Assembly: GCA_001942185.1 (NCBI GenBank)
Contig: MKJV01000090.1
Span: 186,001-250,000, forward strand
From: Pseudonocardia sp. CNS-004
Lineage (GTDB): Bacteria > Actinomycetota > Actinomycetes > Mycobacteriales > Pseudonocardiaceae
Length of the DNA stretch: 64,000 nucleotides
Reading direction: 5' to 3'
Under the pieces are notes generated by a model. It saw only the letters and a program-made list of their open reading frames with translations. It did not search any database and had not been told where the DNA came from. Made by a program: the position numbers and the translations under genes. This document shows positions 28,515 to 38,451 of the stretch, piece by piece; positions within the stretch are counted from its first letter, which is position 1; every line of letters starts with the position of its first letter.

Positions 28515-29366
28515 ATGACGACCATCCCGACGTTCAACCTCCTGGAGCCCTACCAGATCGCAGAGGAGACCTTCGTCATCCCGTGGGCCCTGGAGGCCCC
28601 GCCGATGGGGCACTTCCCGATGAACTCGATGGTGATCCGCGGCGCGGAGCCGGTCCTCGTGGACACCGGGGCCCCGGCGGTGCGCACGCAGTGGCTGGAG
28701 GCCGCGTGGTCCGTGGTGGATCCGCTGGACGTGAAGTGGATCTTCCTCACCCACGACGACCGCGACCACGCGGGCAACCTGTTGCCGATGCTCGCGGCCT
28801 GCCCGAACGCGACGCTGCTGACCACCTGGTTCTCCATCGGCCGCATGGCCGAGGAATGGGAGACCCCGATCAACCGGTGCCGTTTCATGATCGAGGGCGA
28901 CACCATCGACGTGGGTGACCGCATGCTGGTGGCCAAGCGGCCGCCGCTGTACGACAACCCGACGACCCGCGCCCTGTTCGACACGAAGACGAACGTGATG
29001 TGGTCGGTGGACACCTTCGCGACGAACCTGCCCGCTCCCCTGCCGGACATCGGGGAGCTGACCGACGACGAGTTCCGCGACGGCCAGTTCTTCGGCGGCC
29101 GCCTGGTCTCACCCTGGTACACGCTGCTCGACACCGGGAAGTTCCGGGCGGTCGTGGACGACTTCCAGCGGCTCGGCGCCGAGGTCGTCGCCGCCTGCCA
29201 CGCGCCCGTGCTCCACGGCCACCGGGTCGCGGAGGCGTTCGACCTGCTCCGGCAGCTGCCGGACGTCCCGCCGTGGCAGGAGTTCACCCAGGCCGACCTG
29301 GACAGCTGGATGGAGGCCGCCGAGAGCTCGGTGCCACCGGAACAACCGCGCCCGTCGGACACCTGA
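28515..29366 (+). CDS. MBL-fold metallo-hydrolase
   Basis: A 283-residue intact protein. The metal motif reads LTHDDRDHAGN: H80, then DD instead of the usual HxH, then D84 and H85. This HxDDxDHxG variant is close to that of flavodiiron-protein beta-lactamase domains, so the metal site or its redox role may differ from classical hydrolases. Later metal positions include SVDTF and CHAPVLHGH. ATG at 28515 has aagggag 6 bases upstream. Function is not evident. Confidence 0.82.
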   Translation: MTTIPTFNLLEPYQIAEETFVIPWALEAPPMGHFPMNSMVIRGAEPVLVDTGAPAVRTQWLEAAWSVVDPLDVKWIFLTHDDRDHAGNLLPMLAACPNATLLTTWFSIGRMAEEWETPINRCRFMIEGDTIDVGDRMLVAKRPPLYDNPTTRALFDTKTNVMWSVDTFATNLPAPLPDIGELTDDEFRDGQFFGGRLVSPWYTLLDTGKFRAVVDDFQRLGAEVVAACHAPVLHGHRVAEAFDLLRQLPDVPPWQEFTQADLDSWMEAAESSVPPEQPRPSDT

Positions 29367-29410
29367 CGCAACGCCACCGGCGCGCAGGGGCGTTCCTCGG
29401 CCGGCTCCGC

Positions 29411-30163
29411 TCAGGAACCGAGCGCGTCCCAGAACGAGCGAAGTGCGGCCGCCGCCCGCTCCGGGTCCTGCAGCATCCACCAGTGACCGAGACCCTCGAG
29501 CCGCTCCGTGCGGGCGCCGAGCCGGGCGGCCACGTCCCCGGACCGGGTGGGGTCGTCGTACGGGTCGGCGGTGGGCTGCAGCACGAGGCCCGGTGCCGGT
29601 GCCGGCCGGTCCGAGGCGGCGCCCCAGTCCGCGTGCGGGTTGGGAAGGGCCGACCGGTACAGGTCGAGGATGCAGCCGCCCATGGTCGCGTCGAAGGCAT
29701 CGGCGAGCATGCGCGCGTCGGCCGCGGGCACCCCCCCGGCCTGCAGGGCACCCGCACGCGCCTCCGGTCCCGCAGCCACGGTGGCGGCCGTCCACTCCTC
29801 GCCCGCACCCGGGGTCTGCCACTTCTGCGCGACGTCGTGCCACACGTAGGCGGGGTGGAAGACACCACCGACGTCGACGGCCCAGCTGCGCAGCGGCACG
29901 TCGAACGCGGTGGCGACGCGCACCACGAAACCCGCCCCCCAGTCGTGCCCCACCAGGTCGACCGGTCGGCCCAGCATCCGCAGCTGCCCGGCCAGCCACT
30001 GCGCGTACTCGTCCTTCGTCGCGCCGAACCCGGCCGGCCGGGGCGTACCGAAGCCGGGCAGGTCGATCGCGACCGAGTCGCCGTCGAGATGGGCGCGTAC
30101 GCCGTGCCAGACCGCGCCCGTCTCGGGGACGCCGTGCACGAAGACCACCGTCATACCGGTCAT
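29411..30163 (-). CDS. Alpha/beta hydrolase with Asp nucleophile
   Basis: A 250-residue intact protein. The nucleophile elbow is VGHDWGAG with Asp74, as in epoxide hydrolases and haloalkane dehalogenases, not Ser as in esterases. The oxyanion motif HGVPETGAVW is at residues 10-19 and the catalytic His is in LGHWWML near the C-terminus. An epoxide or haloalkane is the likely substrate class. ATG at 30163 follows GGAGGGGACGGGG. It is divergent from the phosphate operon. Confidence 0.82.
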   Translation of the reverse strand: MTGMTVVFVHGVPETGAVWHGVRAHLDGDSVAIDLPGFGTPRPAGFGATKDEYAQWLAGQLRMLGRPVDLVGHDWGAGFVVRVATAFDVPLRSWAVDVGGVFHPAYVWHDVAQKWQTPGAGEEWTAATVAAGPEARAGALQAGGVPAADARMLADAFDATMGGCILDLYRSALPNPHADWGAASDRPAPAPGLVLQPTADPYDDPTRSGDVAARLGARTERLEGLGHWWMLQDPERAAAALRSFWDALGS

Positions 30164-30244
30164 GCTGCCCCGTCCCCTCCGGCTCGCACAGGCCGTATCG
30201 GCCTCGGATCCAGCGCGATGTCCACGGTGGAGTAGAACCTGCGA

Positions 30245-30878
30245 ATGGCATTCAGGTTGACGCCACATGAACGTGGCTTCTACCCGCTGTTCACCCGGGC
30301 CGCGGAGAACATCGCCCGCGCGGCCGACGACCTCGCGGCGCTCGTGGCCGCGCCGCCCGAAGAGCGCCCCGAGCTGGCCAGGCGGGTGAAGGACGCCGAA
30401 CACGCGGGTGACGAGCTCACCCACGAGATCATGGTGAAGCTGAACAAGACGTTCGTGACACCGTTCGACCGCGAGGACATCTACCGGCTCACCTCGTCAC
30501 TGGACGACGTGGTCGACGCGATGGAGGAGGCTGCCGACCGGATCGTGCTCTACCGGCTCGGCGAGCTGCCGCCGGACTGAAATCCCAGACCGACGTGCTG
30601 CGGCGCGCGGCCGCGGCCACCGCGGAGGCGATGCCGCAGCTGGCGACGATGGCGAAGCTGCAGGAGTACTGGGTGCACGTCAACTCCCTCGAGGACGAGG
30701 CGACGCCACCTACCGCGCGCTGCTGGAGGAGCTGCTCTGCCCACCCGGCGACGTCGATCCGGCGGGCGTGCTGACGGTCCTCAAGCTCAAGGAGGTCGTC
30801 GACATCCTCGAGGAGGCCGCCGACGCGTTCGAGACGGTGGCCAACACCGTCGAGAGCATCGCCGTCAAGGAGTCATGA
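30245..30878 (+). CDS. DUF47 PhoU-like phosphate-transport accessory protein
   Basis: About 211 residues, all helical, cytosolic. FRLTPHERGFYPLFTRAAEN and VTPFDREDIYRLTSSLDDVVDAMEE (shown in two pieces, around residues 72-95) are hallmarks of the DUF47/Pit-accessory family, which usually sits before pit and regulates or assists phosphate uptake. Missing bases near 30573 and 30708 separate LGELPP / LKSQTDVLRRAA and LEDEA / ATYRALLEELL. The stop is directly followed by the GTG of pit, so the two are coupled. Confidence 0.85.
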
Positions 30879-31874
30879 GTGGAACTGGCGATCATCGGGG
30901 TCGTGATCGTGGTGGCGCTCGTGTTCGACTACACGAACGGCTTCCACGACGCCGCCAACGCCATTGCCACATCCGTCGCAACCCGCGCCCTCACCCCGCG
31001 GGCCGCGCTGATCATGGCAGCGGTGATGAACCTGGTCGGCGCGTTCCTCGGCACCGAGGTCGCGTCCACGGTCGGCAGCGGGATCATCGACCCGCCCCAG
31101 GGGGTCACCGGCCTCGTCGTGGTGCTCGCGGCCCTCGTCGGGGCGATCGCGTGGAACCTGATCACGTGGTGGTTCGGCATGCCGTCCTCGTCGTCGCACG
31201 CGCTGATCGGCGGGCTCGTCGGCGCCGCGCTCGCCGCGGCGGGAACCGTGCACTGGAGCGGCGTGGTGGACAAGGTCGTCATCCCGATGGTGCTGTCACC
31301 ACTGGTGGGCTTCGCGCTCGCCGCGCTGCTCATGACCGCGCTGCTGTGGATCTTCCAGCGGGCGCACCCGCAGCCGCTCGCCCGCGGCTTCCGCCACGCG
31401 CAGACGCTCTCGGCCGCCGCCATGGCGCTCGGCCACGGCCTGCAGGACGCCCAGAAGACGATGGGCGTGATCGTGCTGGCGCTGGTGGTCGGTGGGTACC
31501 ACGAGGGCTTCGAGGTGCCGTGGTGGGTGATCCTGCTGGCGGCGGGCGCCCTGTCGGCGGGCACGTACGCGGGGGGCTGGCGGATCATGCGGACGCTCGG
31601 GCGGCGGATCATCGACCTCGACCCGCCGCGCGGGTTCGCCGCCGAGGTCACGGCCTCGGCGGTGCTCTACACCACGGCGTTCGCGTTCGCCGCGCCGATC
31701 TCGACGACGCAGACGATCACCTCGTCGATCCTCGGCGTCGGCGCCACGAAGCGGCTGTCGGCCGTGCGGTGGGGCGTGGCCGGCAACATCGTGGTGGCCT
31801 GGGTGCTCACGATCCCGATGGCGGCGCTGGCCGCGGCGGTGGCGTACTGGGCGCTGCACCCGGTGCTGAGCTGA
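30879..31874 (+). CDS. pit: Low-affinity inorganic phosphate transporter Pit
   Basis: A 331-residue, roughly 10-helix membrane symporter of the PiT family that imports phosphate (usually as a metal-phosphate complex). The duplicated signature is present: FDYTNGFHDAANAIATSVAT near residue 15 and SAAAMALGHGLQDAQKTMGV near 185. SLIGSLVG-like sequence occurs as SSSSHALIGGLVG. It forms an operon with the upstream DUF47 gene. GTG start follows the DUF47 stop with no gap. Gene is intact. Confidence 0.93.
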   Translation: MELAIIGVVIVVALVFDYTNGFHDAANAIATSVATRALTPRAALIMAAVMNLVGAFLGTEVASTVGSGIIDPPQGVTGLVVVLAALVGAIAWNLITWWFGMPSSSSHALIGGLVGAALAAAGTVHWSGVVDKVVIPMVLSPLVGFALAALLMTALLWIFQRAHPQPLARGFRHAQTLSAAAMALGHGLQDAQKTMGVIVLALVVGGYHEGFEVPWWVILLAAGALSAGTYAGGWRIMRTLGRRIIDLDPPRGFAAEVTASAVLYTTAFAFAAPISTTQTITSSILGVGATKRLSAVRWGVAGNIVVAWVLTIPMAALAAAVAYWALHPVLS

Positions 31875-31914
31875 GCCGGCCACACCAACATGCCATCTGA
31901 GTTATATTGCCGAC

Positions 31915-32361
31915 ATGGAATCAAAGCTGGGTGATCCGGATCTCACGTCGCACCGGCACTCCCTCACCGCGGAGCGCGTCCTCGCAGCGCCGCAGGGCGT
32001 GCTCTACCGCGCCTGGACCGAACGGTTCGACCTCTGGTTCGCCGCGCCGGGCTCCGTGCTGATGACGCCGCAGGTCGACGCCCCGTTCTACTTCGAGACG
32101 CAGTTCGAGGGCCGCCGCCACCCCCACTACGGCCGATTCGTGCGGCTCGAACCGGAGTCGCTCGTCGAGCTCACCTGGGTCACCGGCGCAGGCGGCACCG
32201 AGGGCGCGGAGACCGTGGTGACGGTCGAGCTGGCACCCCGCGCGGCCGGAACGCACCTTCGCCTGACCCATGCGGGCTTCGCGAGTGCCGCGGCATGCCG
32301 GCAGCACCGTGACGCGTGGCCGCTCGTCCTCGCCCAGCTCGATGAGCGCACCGCGGGGTGA
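31915..32361 (+). CDS. SRPBCC/AHSA1 domain protein
   Basis: A 148-residue intact protein of the START-like fold. The stretches ERVLAAPQGVLYRAWTERFDLWF and LVELTWVTG...ETVVTVELAP...THLRLTHAGF are typical of AHSA1-type proteins, which hold a hydrophobic cavity for a ligand; many are of unknown role. ATG at 31915 lies after an AT-rich stretch (gttatattgc) that could be a -10 region. The stop is 18 bases from the convergent aminoacylase. Confidence 0.82.
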   Translation: MESKLGDPDLTSHRHSLTAERVLAAPQGVLYRAWTERFDLWFAAPGSVLMTPQVDAPFYFETQFEGRRHPHYGRFVRLEPESLVELTWVTGAGGTEGAETVVTVELAPRAAGTHLRLTHAGFASAAACRQHRDAWPLVLAQLDERTAG

Positions 32362-32379
32362 CCGCCTCCGGCCCGCGGC

Positions 32380-33853
32380 TCAGGTGCCGCGGACCGGCCG
32401 CCCGGGCAGCGCACCGGTGTCGAGCGCCCCGTCCCGCACCACGAACCGGCCGCCGACCAGGACGTGCCGGATCCCCGTCGACGGGCGGGTGGTGTCGCTG
32501 TAGGTCGAGCGGTCGCTCACGGTGGCCGGGTCGAAGACCGTGACATCGGCGTCGCTCCCGGGCTGCAGCCGGCCCTTGCGGCGCATCGCCGGGGCGGTGT
32601 TCTCCACGATCCGCGCCGGGCACGAGCGTGCAGCGGCGCACCGCCTCCGGCAGGCTCAACAGCCCCAGCTCCCGCACGAGCAGCCGCAGGGTGCGCCCGA
32701 ACGTGCCCGCGGTGCGGGGGTGGGTCGCCACCTGCGGCGGGAGCGGCCAGCGCATCGGGTCGCGCGGTCCGGCGGTCCACTGCGGCGCGATCGCGTCGCT
32801 CGCCACCGCGGCGTCCGGGAACGCGAGGGCCCGCTGCACCACGCCGAATGCGGCCGGGTCGGTCTCGTCGGTCTGGTGCACGAACGCGAGCGCGCCCGGC
32901 TCCTGCGCACGCACCCGCCGCAGCTCGTCGCGTCGGTGATGCGCCTGCCGAGGCCGAGGTGGCCGATCGAGCCCGGGACGAGCCCGCGGCGGTGCAACAG
33001 CTCGGGAGCGAGGAATGCGGCCCCGATGCCGGTCATCCCGGCGCCGTAGGGGTAGCCTCCGTGGTCACCGTCGCGCCCTCGCCCCGGACCCGCTCCACCA
33101 GCGCCAGCACCCGGTCGACGTGCCGTCCGGAGGTGCTGTTGAGGTGGCAGTAGTGCATGTGCGCGCCGGTCTCGCCGGCCGCGCGCACGATCTCCTCCGC
33201 GCCGTCGACCGGGACGTTCGGGTCCGTCTCCACGAGGTCGCGGGCGTGCGTGTACGTCGGCACCCCGTGCCGCGCCGCCAGCGCCGCGACGGCGAGGTAC
33301 TCGGCCGGGTCGGTGCCCGGCGCGTACCCGACGAGCACGCCGATCCCGAGCGCACCCGCCGCGAGGTCGGACTCCAGGAGACCGACGATGCGGTCGACGT
33401 CCGCGGGCGTGGCCGCGGCCTGCCAGCGCGGATCGGCGACGTGGACCAGCAGCTCGTCGAGGTCGGCCACCGCGGGCGCACCGGCGAGGACGCGCATCCG
33501 CGCGGCCGCCCACGACGTCGAGAACCCGTAGTTGACCGGCCGGCCCTCCGCCGCCGCCCGCCGGTAGGTGTGCTCCACCGGGAAGCGCCCGCCTCCAGCT
33601 CGAGCGCCGTGGTGACGCCGTCGAGCGCCTGCAGCCGTCCGCCGGGGACGTCCTGGCTGTGGCTGTGCAGATCGACGAAGCCGGGACACACGACCAGTCC
33701 CGCCACGTCGACGGTCGTGGTGCCCGAGAGTGGCTGCTCGCTGACCGCCCGCACGGCGTCGCCGGAGATCCCGACGTGGCGGACCGCATCGAGGCCGGTC
33801 TCGGGGTCGATCACCCGGCCGCCGCTGAGGACGAGGTCGTACACCGTCGGCAC
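32380..33853 (-). CDS. N-acyl-D-amino-acid deacylase/D-aminoacylase
   Basis: About 491 residues of the amidohydrolase superfamily; it would release D-amino acids from N-acyl forms, in the cytosol. N-terminal LVLSGGRVIDPETGLDAVRH, metal motif VDLHSHSQ, then YTHARDLVE, HMHYCHLNSTS and the C-terminal LQPGSDADVTVFDP fit D-aminoacylases. Four frame changes are needed: one-base losses near 33590, 33055 and 32935, and an apparent extra C near 32620 (a CCC run). GTG at 33853 has CAGGGG at its front. It is the most broken gene here; all parts together give full length. Confidence 0.8.
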
Positions 33854-34207
33854 CCCCTGACCGTAGTGGACGAGCGAGTCGTTGGTCGGTGGTCGAGCCC
33901 AGCGCGTGTCACGGACACCGTGATCGTTCCGACCGGTGCAGGATCGCCCTCGGCGGGGCGCCCGACGCCCGGGGGGTCGCCGCGGCGGCCACCGGCCAAC
34001 CCGCGGTGTGATCACCGGAAGTGGTCCCAGGGCGCCGGATCTGACGCCCTGGGACCACTTCGGCCGATCATGCGCACGTCGACCGTCGACAGTGGTGGCG
34101 GGACGACAGATCAGTCGCCCCGCCACCATTTCCGGCGATCACGGGCCACCGGCCGGCCCACCACCCCGACGGCCGAGTTCGGGATCGCCCGTCCCAACCA
34201 GCAGCCG
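33854..34207. other. Gene-free spacer with a double-hairpin repeat
   Basis: No convincing gene lies here. The right part is the interspersed repeat at 34008-34142. Left of it is a short inverted repeat GTGTC-ACG-GACAC near 33906-33918. Open frames crossing the repeat lack codon bias and homology. Confidence 0.6.
34008..34142 (-). repeat. Interspersed double-hairpin repeat, copy A
   Basis: A 135-base element bounded by GTGATC and GATCAC. It holds two hairpins: 34019-34034 with 34045-34060 (16 perfect base pairs) and 34093-34107 with 34114-34128 (14 of 15). Its 18-base ends are inverted copies of each other at 16 positions. Its reverse complement aligns over the full length with 52111-52238 at roughly 85 percent identity by eye. 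Confidence 0.85.
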
Positions 34208-35583
34208 TCACGCCGCTGCGGCGAGCTCCCGGCCCTCGGGCTCCGCGGCCGGCTCGGGCGCCTCCTGCTCCGCGCCCTCCAGGTAGTGGTGCGAGAGGCG
34301 CCGGTAGTGGCGCGAGCCGAGCGCGACGAGCGTGAGGACGAGACCGAGGATGCCCGCGATCGTGAACAGCAGCGCCATGCCCCGCTCGGGCCCGGTGCCG
34401 AACCACGGGCCGAGCAGCCGGGCGCCGGCGCCGTCGGTCATGAACGGCATGAACACGAACTGGGCGATCGGGCTGATCAGGAACGCGGTGAGCGGGGACG
34501 CGGCCTGCTCCACGCTCTGCGCGAACCCGAACACGCGGCCCTGCCGCTCGAAGGGCACGACCTTCTGCAGCACGGTCTGCTCGGAGGCCTCGGCGTAGGG
34601 CACGACGCACAGGTAGATGAAGAACCCGACGGCGAGCAGGACGATCGAGGACCGCGCGGCGAAGACGCTGCAGACGCCCCAGAGCACGAGGTTGGCCAGC
34701 AGCAGGGTCCGCAGCGGGTTGCGGCCGAGGCCCCACCTGCTGATGAGGACGCCGCCGATGATGAACCCGGTGCTCAGCACGCCGAAGAGCAGCCCCCAGA
34801 CCTCGACCGACACCAGCGACAGGCCGTAGGGGTCCGCCAGCGCCATCAGGATGCCGCCGAGGAAGTTGTTGATCGTCGAGAACGCGATCAGGGCGAGCAG
34901 GCCGGGCACCGCGGCGACGAGGGCGATGGTGCCGCGCAGGTCCGTGCGGTGCGAGTCGCCGCCCGCGGTCCGTGCGGCGCGCACCTCGGGGATCGACAAC
35001 GTCGTGAGGTGCACGAGCACGGCGGCGGTGAGGGTGAGCGCCAGGAGGATCACCGACAGCATGCCCGCCAGCCCGATCAGCAGGCCGCTGATCACCGAGG
35101 TCACGAGGAACGAGACGCCCGTGGTGGTCCCGACCATCCCGTTGGCGCGGTCCCGCTCGGGCTCCGGCACCAGCAGCGTGACCACCGTGGACATCGCGAT
35201 GCCGCGGATGTTGCCCACGATCACGCCGCTCATCAGCAGGAGCACGAGGCCCCAGAGCACCGGGCTCGTGGGGTCCCGGAAGGCTCCGGCCCGGCGGCGA
35301 GGTAGACGACGAGGCTCGCCGCGTACAGCACCAGCGACACCGCGCTCGACCCGAGCATCACGTTCCGCTTGCGGTAGCGGTCGACGAGGCCGCCGAACCA
35401 CACCCCCGAGAGCGCGGTGAGGCCGAGGAACATGCCGGCGATCACGCCGGTGGCGAACACCGACCGGGTCTCGAGGTAGACCCAGAACGTCACCGCGAAC
35501 CACACGGTGGCGTTGACGACGGACGCCACGAGCGTGTTGGCGAGCGCGTGACGGAAGGTGGCGCGGTGGCCCTCAGCGGTCAT
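34208..35583 (-). CDS. MFS transporter (EntS-like, MFS_3)
   Basis: About 459 residues, 12 helices. The region ALANTLVASVVNATVWFAVT and the loop GGLVDRYRKRNVMLGSSAV identify a major facilitator of the EntS/MFS_3 group; many are exporters or orphan permeases. One missing base near 35290 (after VYLAAGPEP) breaks it. A C-terminal Glu/Ala/Pro tail is present (EGAEQEAPEPAAEPEGREL). The start at 35583 is provisional, as an in-frame ATG at 35616 would add 11 residues and neither has a clear ribosome-binding site. Confidence 0.85.
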
Positions 35584-35753
35584 GCACGTAGGACCCGGGC
35601 GGGCCGCAGAACTCATCGGCCGCTCGCGGGCGGGTTCACCTGGTCGGTTCGCGGTTCGGGGCGGGGCACCAGTCACGGCGTGCGCGGTCGGCATCGTCCG
35701 TACCTGCCAACGTGGTCCGGCCCGGAACATGGTCCGTTCGTGCCACGTCGGTG

Positions 35754-37390
35754 TCAGATCAGGTCGTGCCTGAGCGCGTACGCGGTGGCCGCCGCCCGCG
35801 AGGACACGCCGAGCTTGTGGAACAGGTTCTGCAGGTGGCGGCGCACCGTCTGCTCGCTGATGCAGAGCTGGGCGGCGATCCTCCGGTTGGTCATACCCTC
35901 GGCGACCAGCGCGAGCACTTCGAGCTCACGTGCCGTCGGGTCACCTGCGACGCTGGGCGGCGTCGCACCGACGAGAGCGTCCACCCGTTCCCGATCCGGC
36001 GTGGCGCCCAGCTGCCGGAAGACCTGCCGCGCGGCGGCCAGCTCCAGCTCGGCCGTCTGCTCGTCACCGAGCGCGCGACAGGCCAGCCCGACCAGGACCC
36101 GGGCGCGCGCGTTGTCGTACGGCACCTCGAGTGCGCGCCAGCAGGCGCATTCCCGGTGCAGGGCCTCCAGCGCGGCCCGCGGGTCGCCCTCGCCGAGAAC
36201 GACCATCCCGGTGGTGCCGGCGGACATCGCCTGCAGCAGCGGCGTCCCGAGGTCCGCAGCGACCTCGGCCAGCTCGGCGGCGGCACGGCGCGCGGCACCG
36301 CCATCACCGGCCGCGAGCATGATCTCGACGTAGGCCGGCAGCATCCTGGCCCGGTCGTGGCGGGCCCGGGCCTCCTCCACCACCCCCCGGATCGCCCCGG
36401 CCGCGTCCTGCACCTGCCCCCGGGCGAGCCACAGCAGCGCCAACCCGGGGTGGGGTTCGTGCCCCCACCGAGCCGCCTCCCGGTAGGCCTCTTCGGCCTG
36501 GGCGAACTCGCCGCGCACCCGGTGCAGCTCGCCCCGCTGCTGGAGCGCCATCCGAGCGCGGGCTGCCCGGCCGGCACGGAAAGTCGTTCACACGCCTGCC
36601 GGATCTCGTCCATCGCCTTCGGCCACTCACCGTGCAGCTGCAGGATCTGCGAGCGGTGGACGAGGCATCGGCCGCGGAACGGCACGAGATCCGGGTGCGC
36701 GTCACACCAGTCCGTCAGCGCCGCCGTCCACTCGCGCGCCCGGCGCAGGTCGAACGCCTCCCGGCAGAAGAGGATGACGGCGCAGTAGACCGTCCCCGCC
36801 ACGGTGGCCGAGACCTCCCCCGCGACGACCGCCTCCATGGTCTCGTCGAGCAGGGCGAGCCCCTCCGCGGTCCGGCCCGCCCGGATCAGCGCCGATCCCC
36901 GGCCCAGCCGCCCCATCGCCACCAGGTCCGGCTCCCCGAAGCGGGCACCGAGCTCCGCAGCCCGGCCGAACTGCCCGTACGCGCCCCCGGGATCGCCGCC
37001 CTCCAAGGTCTGCAGAGCCGCCGGCACCAGCAGGTACCCCTGCTCCGCGCACTCCAGCCGGTGGTCGTCGAGCAGGCGCTGCGCCCGGGAGAGCCAGCCA
37101 CCACCGCGGGCCATCTCGCCACGGTTGAGCAGCCCGAAGGCCAGCCAGAACGCGGACCGGACGGCCCGCGCCACCTCTCCCCGTTCCAGGAACAGGTGAT
37201 GGGCCCGCTCCCACGCCACAGCGGAAGCCTCGTCCCCGCCGACCAGGTACGCCGCAACCGCGAGCCGCTCCAGGTCCTCCGGCCCGAGGGCCGTGTCGCG
37301 CTCCGCCGCCGACAGCTGCGCATAGGCCTTCCCCCAGTGGGACCGGTCGAAGCTCGCACGGCCCCACTCGACGGTCACCGTGGTGCTCAT
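35754..37390 (-). CDS. LuxR-family regulator with TPR-like N-terminus
   Basis: About 545 residues. The long N-terminal region is built of helical TPR-like repeats (for example AVRSAFWLAFGLLNRGEMAR, AVSATVAGTVYCAV, EFAQAEEAYREAARWG) without a Walker motif. The C-terminal helix-turn-helix is typical LuxR: TARELEVLALVAEGMTNRRI then CISEQTVRRHLQNLFHKLGV. A missing base near 36556 divides it. It lies 68 bases after the sugar-ABC operon on the same strand, so it may be co-transcribed with or control that operon. Confidence 0.85.
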
Positions 37391-37458
37391 GCACACCCAC
37401 CGCGCGGCTCGTACCTGTCGGGAGACGAACCGTACACCCGTCACCCCTGCGGCCAGGG

Positions 37459-38451
37459 CTAGCGCGCCGCACCCCGCCTCGCCAGCACCCGCTGCATCAC
37501 CACGAACACCAGGAGCAGGAGCCCGATCACGATCCGGGACCACCACGAGCTGAGCGTGCCCTCGAACGAGAGGATCGTCTGGATCGTGCCGAGTACCAGC
37601 ACGCCCAGCACGGAGCCGAGCACGAACCCGGAGCCGCCGGTGAGCAGCGTGCCCCCGATGACGACGGCGGCGATCGCGTCGAGCTCCATCCCCACGGCGT
37701 GCAGGCTGTAGCCCGAGAGCATGTAGAACGTGAACAGCAGCCCGGCAAGGGCGGAGCAGGCCCCGCTGATCACGTACACGCCCACCCTGGCCTGCGCGAC
37801 GCGCAGCCCCATCAGCATCGCCGACTGCTGGTTGCCGCCCACGGCGTAGACCGTGCGCCCGAAGCGGGTCATGTGCAGGACGTAGACCGCCACCGCCACC
37901 ACGGCGAGCGCGACGAGGGCGGCCGGGCTGAGGAACAGCTCCTCGCCCAGCGGCACGGCGGTCTGCGCGATCGTGCGGAACAGCGGGTCCTCGATCGAGA
38001 TCGACTGCAGGTCGATCACGTAGCACAGGCCCCTGGCCAGGAACATCCCGGCGAGCGTCACGATGAACGGCTGGATCTCCAGGTAGTGGATCACTGCGCC
38101 CATGGCGAGCCCGAAGAGGGCGCCGCCCGCGAGCACCGCGAGCATCACGACCACCGGCGGCCAGCCCGCCCGCAGCAGCGCGGCCGCCACCATCGTCGAC
38201 AGCGCGACGACGGATCCCACCGACAGGTCGATGCCGCCCGTGAGGATCACGAACGTCATCCCGACGGCGAGCACCACCAGGAACGCGTTGTCGATCAGGA
38301 GGTTGAGCAGCACCTGGCCGGACGCGAACGAGTCGTAGCGCAGGCCTCCGCCGGCGAACATCAGCACGAACAACGCGAACGTGACGATCACGGGGAGGAA
38401 GCGGGTGGGGACGCGCCGGACGTCGCGGACGCGTTCGACGAGTGCGGTCAC
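37459..38451 (-). CDS. yjfF: Sugar ABC transporter permease, YjfF-like
   Basis: A 330-residue intact inner-membrane subunit of the BPD_transp_2 (ribose/galactofuranose) family. It has FVILTGGIDLSVGSVVALST, the EAA-like GRTVYAVGGNQQSAMLMGLR and the Gly-rich AIAAVVIGGTLLTGGSG. The GTG start overlaps the stop of the preceding permease gene (38448-38451). With YtfQ, YtfR and YtfT homologues encoded in the same order as in E. coli, a furanose sugar such as galactofuranose is the likely substrate. Confidence 0.88.
   Translation of the reverse strand: MTALVERVRDVRRVPTRFLPVIVTFALFVLMFAGGGLRYDSFASGQVLLNLLIDNAFLVVLAVGMTFVILTGGIDLSVGSVVALSTMVAAALLRAGWPPVVVMLAVLAGGALFGLAMGAVIHYLEIQPFIVTLAGMFLARGLCYVIDLQSISIEDPLFRTIAQTAVPLGEELFLSPAALVALAVVAVAVYVLHMTRFGRTVYAVGGNQQSAMLMGLRVAQARVGVYVISGACSALAGLLFTFYMLSGYSLHAVGMELDAIAAVVIGGTLLTGGSGFVLGSVLGVLVLGTIQTILSFEGTLSSWWSRIVIGLLLLVFVVMQRVLARRGAAR

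Noticed and set aside
34068..34207. Open frames crossing the repeat at 34.0 kb
   Set aside because: They come from the GC-rich hairpins and neighbouring gene shadow; no start signal or homology.
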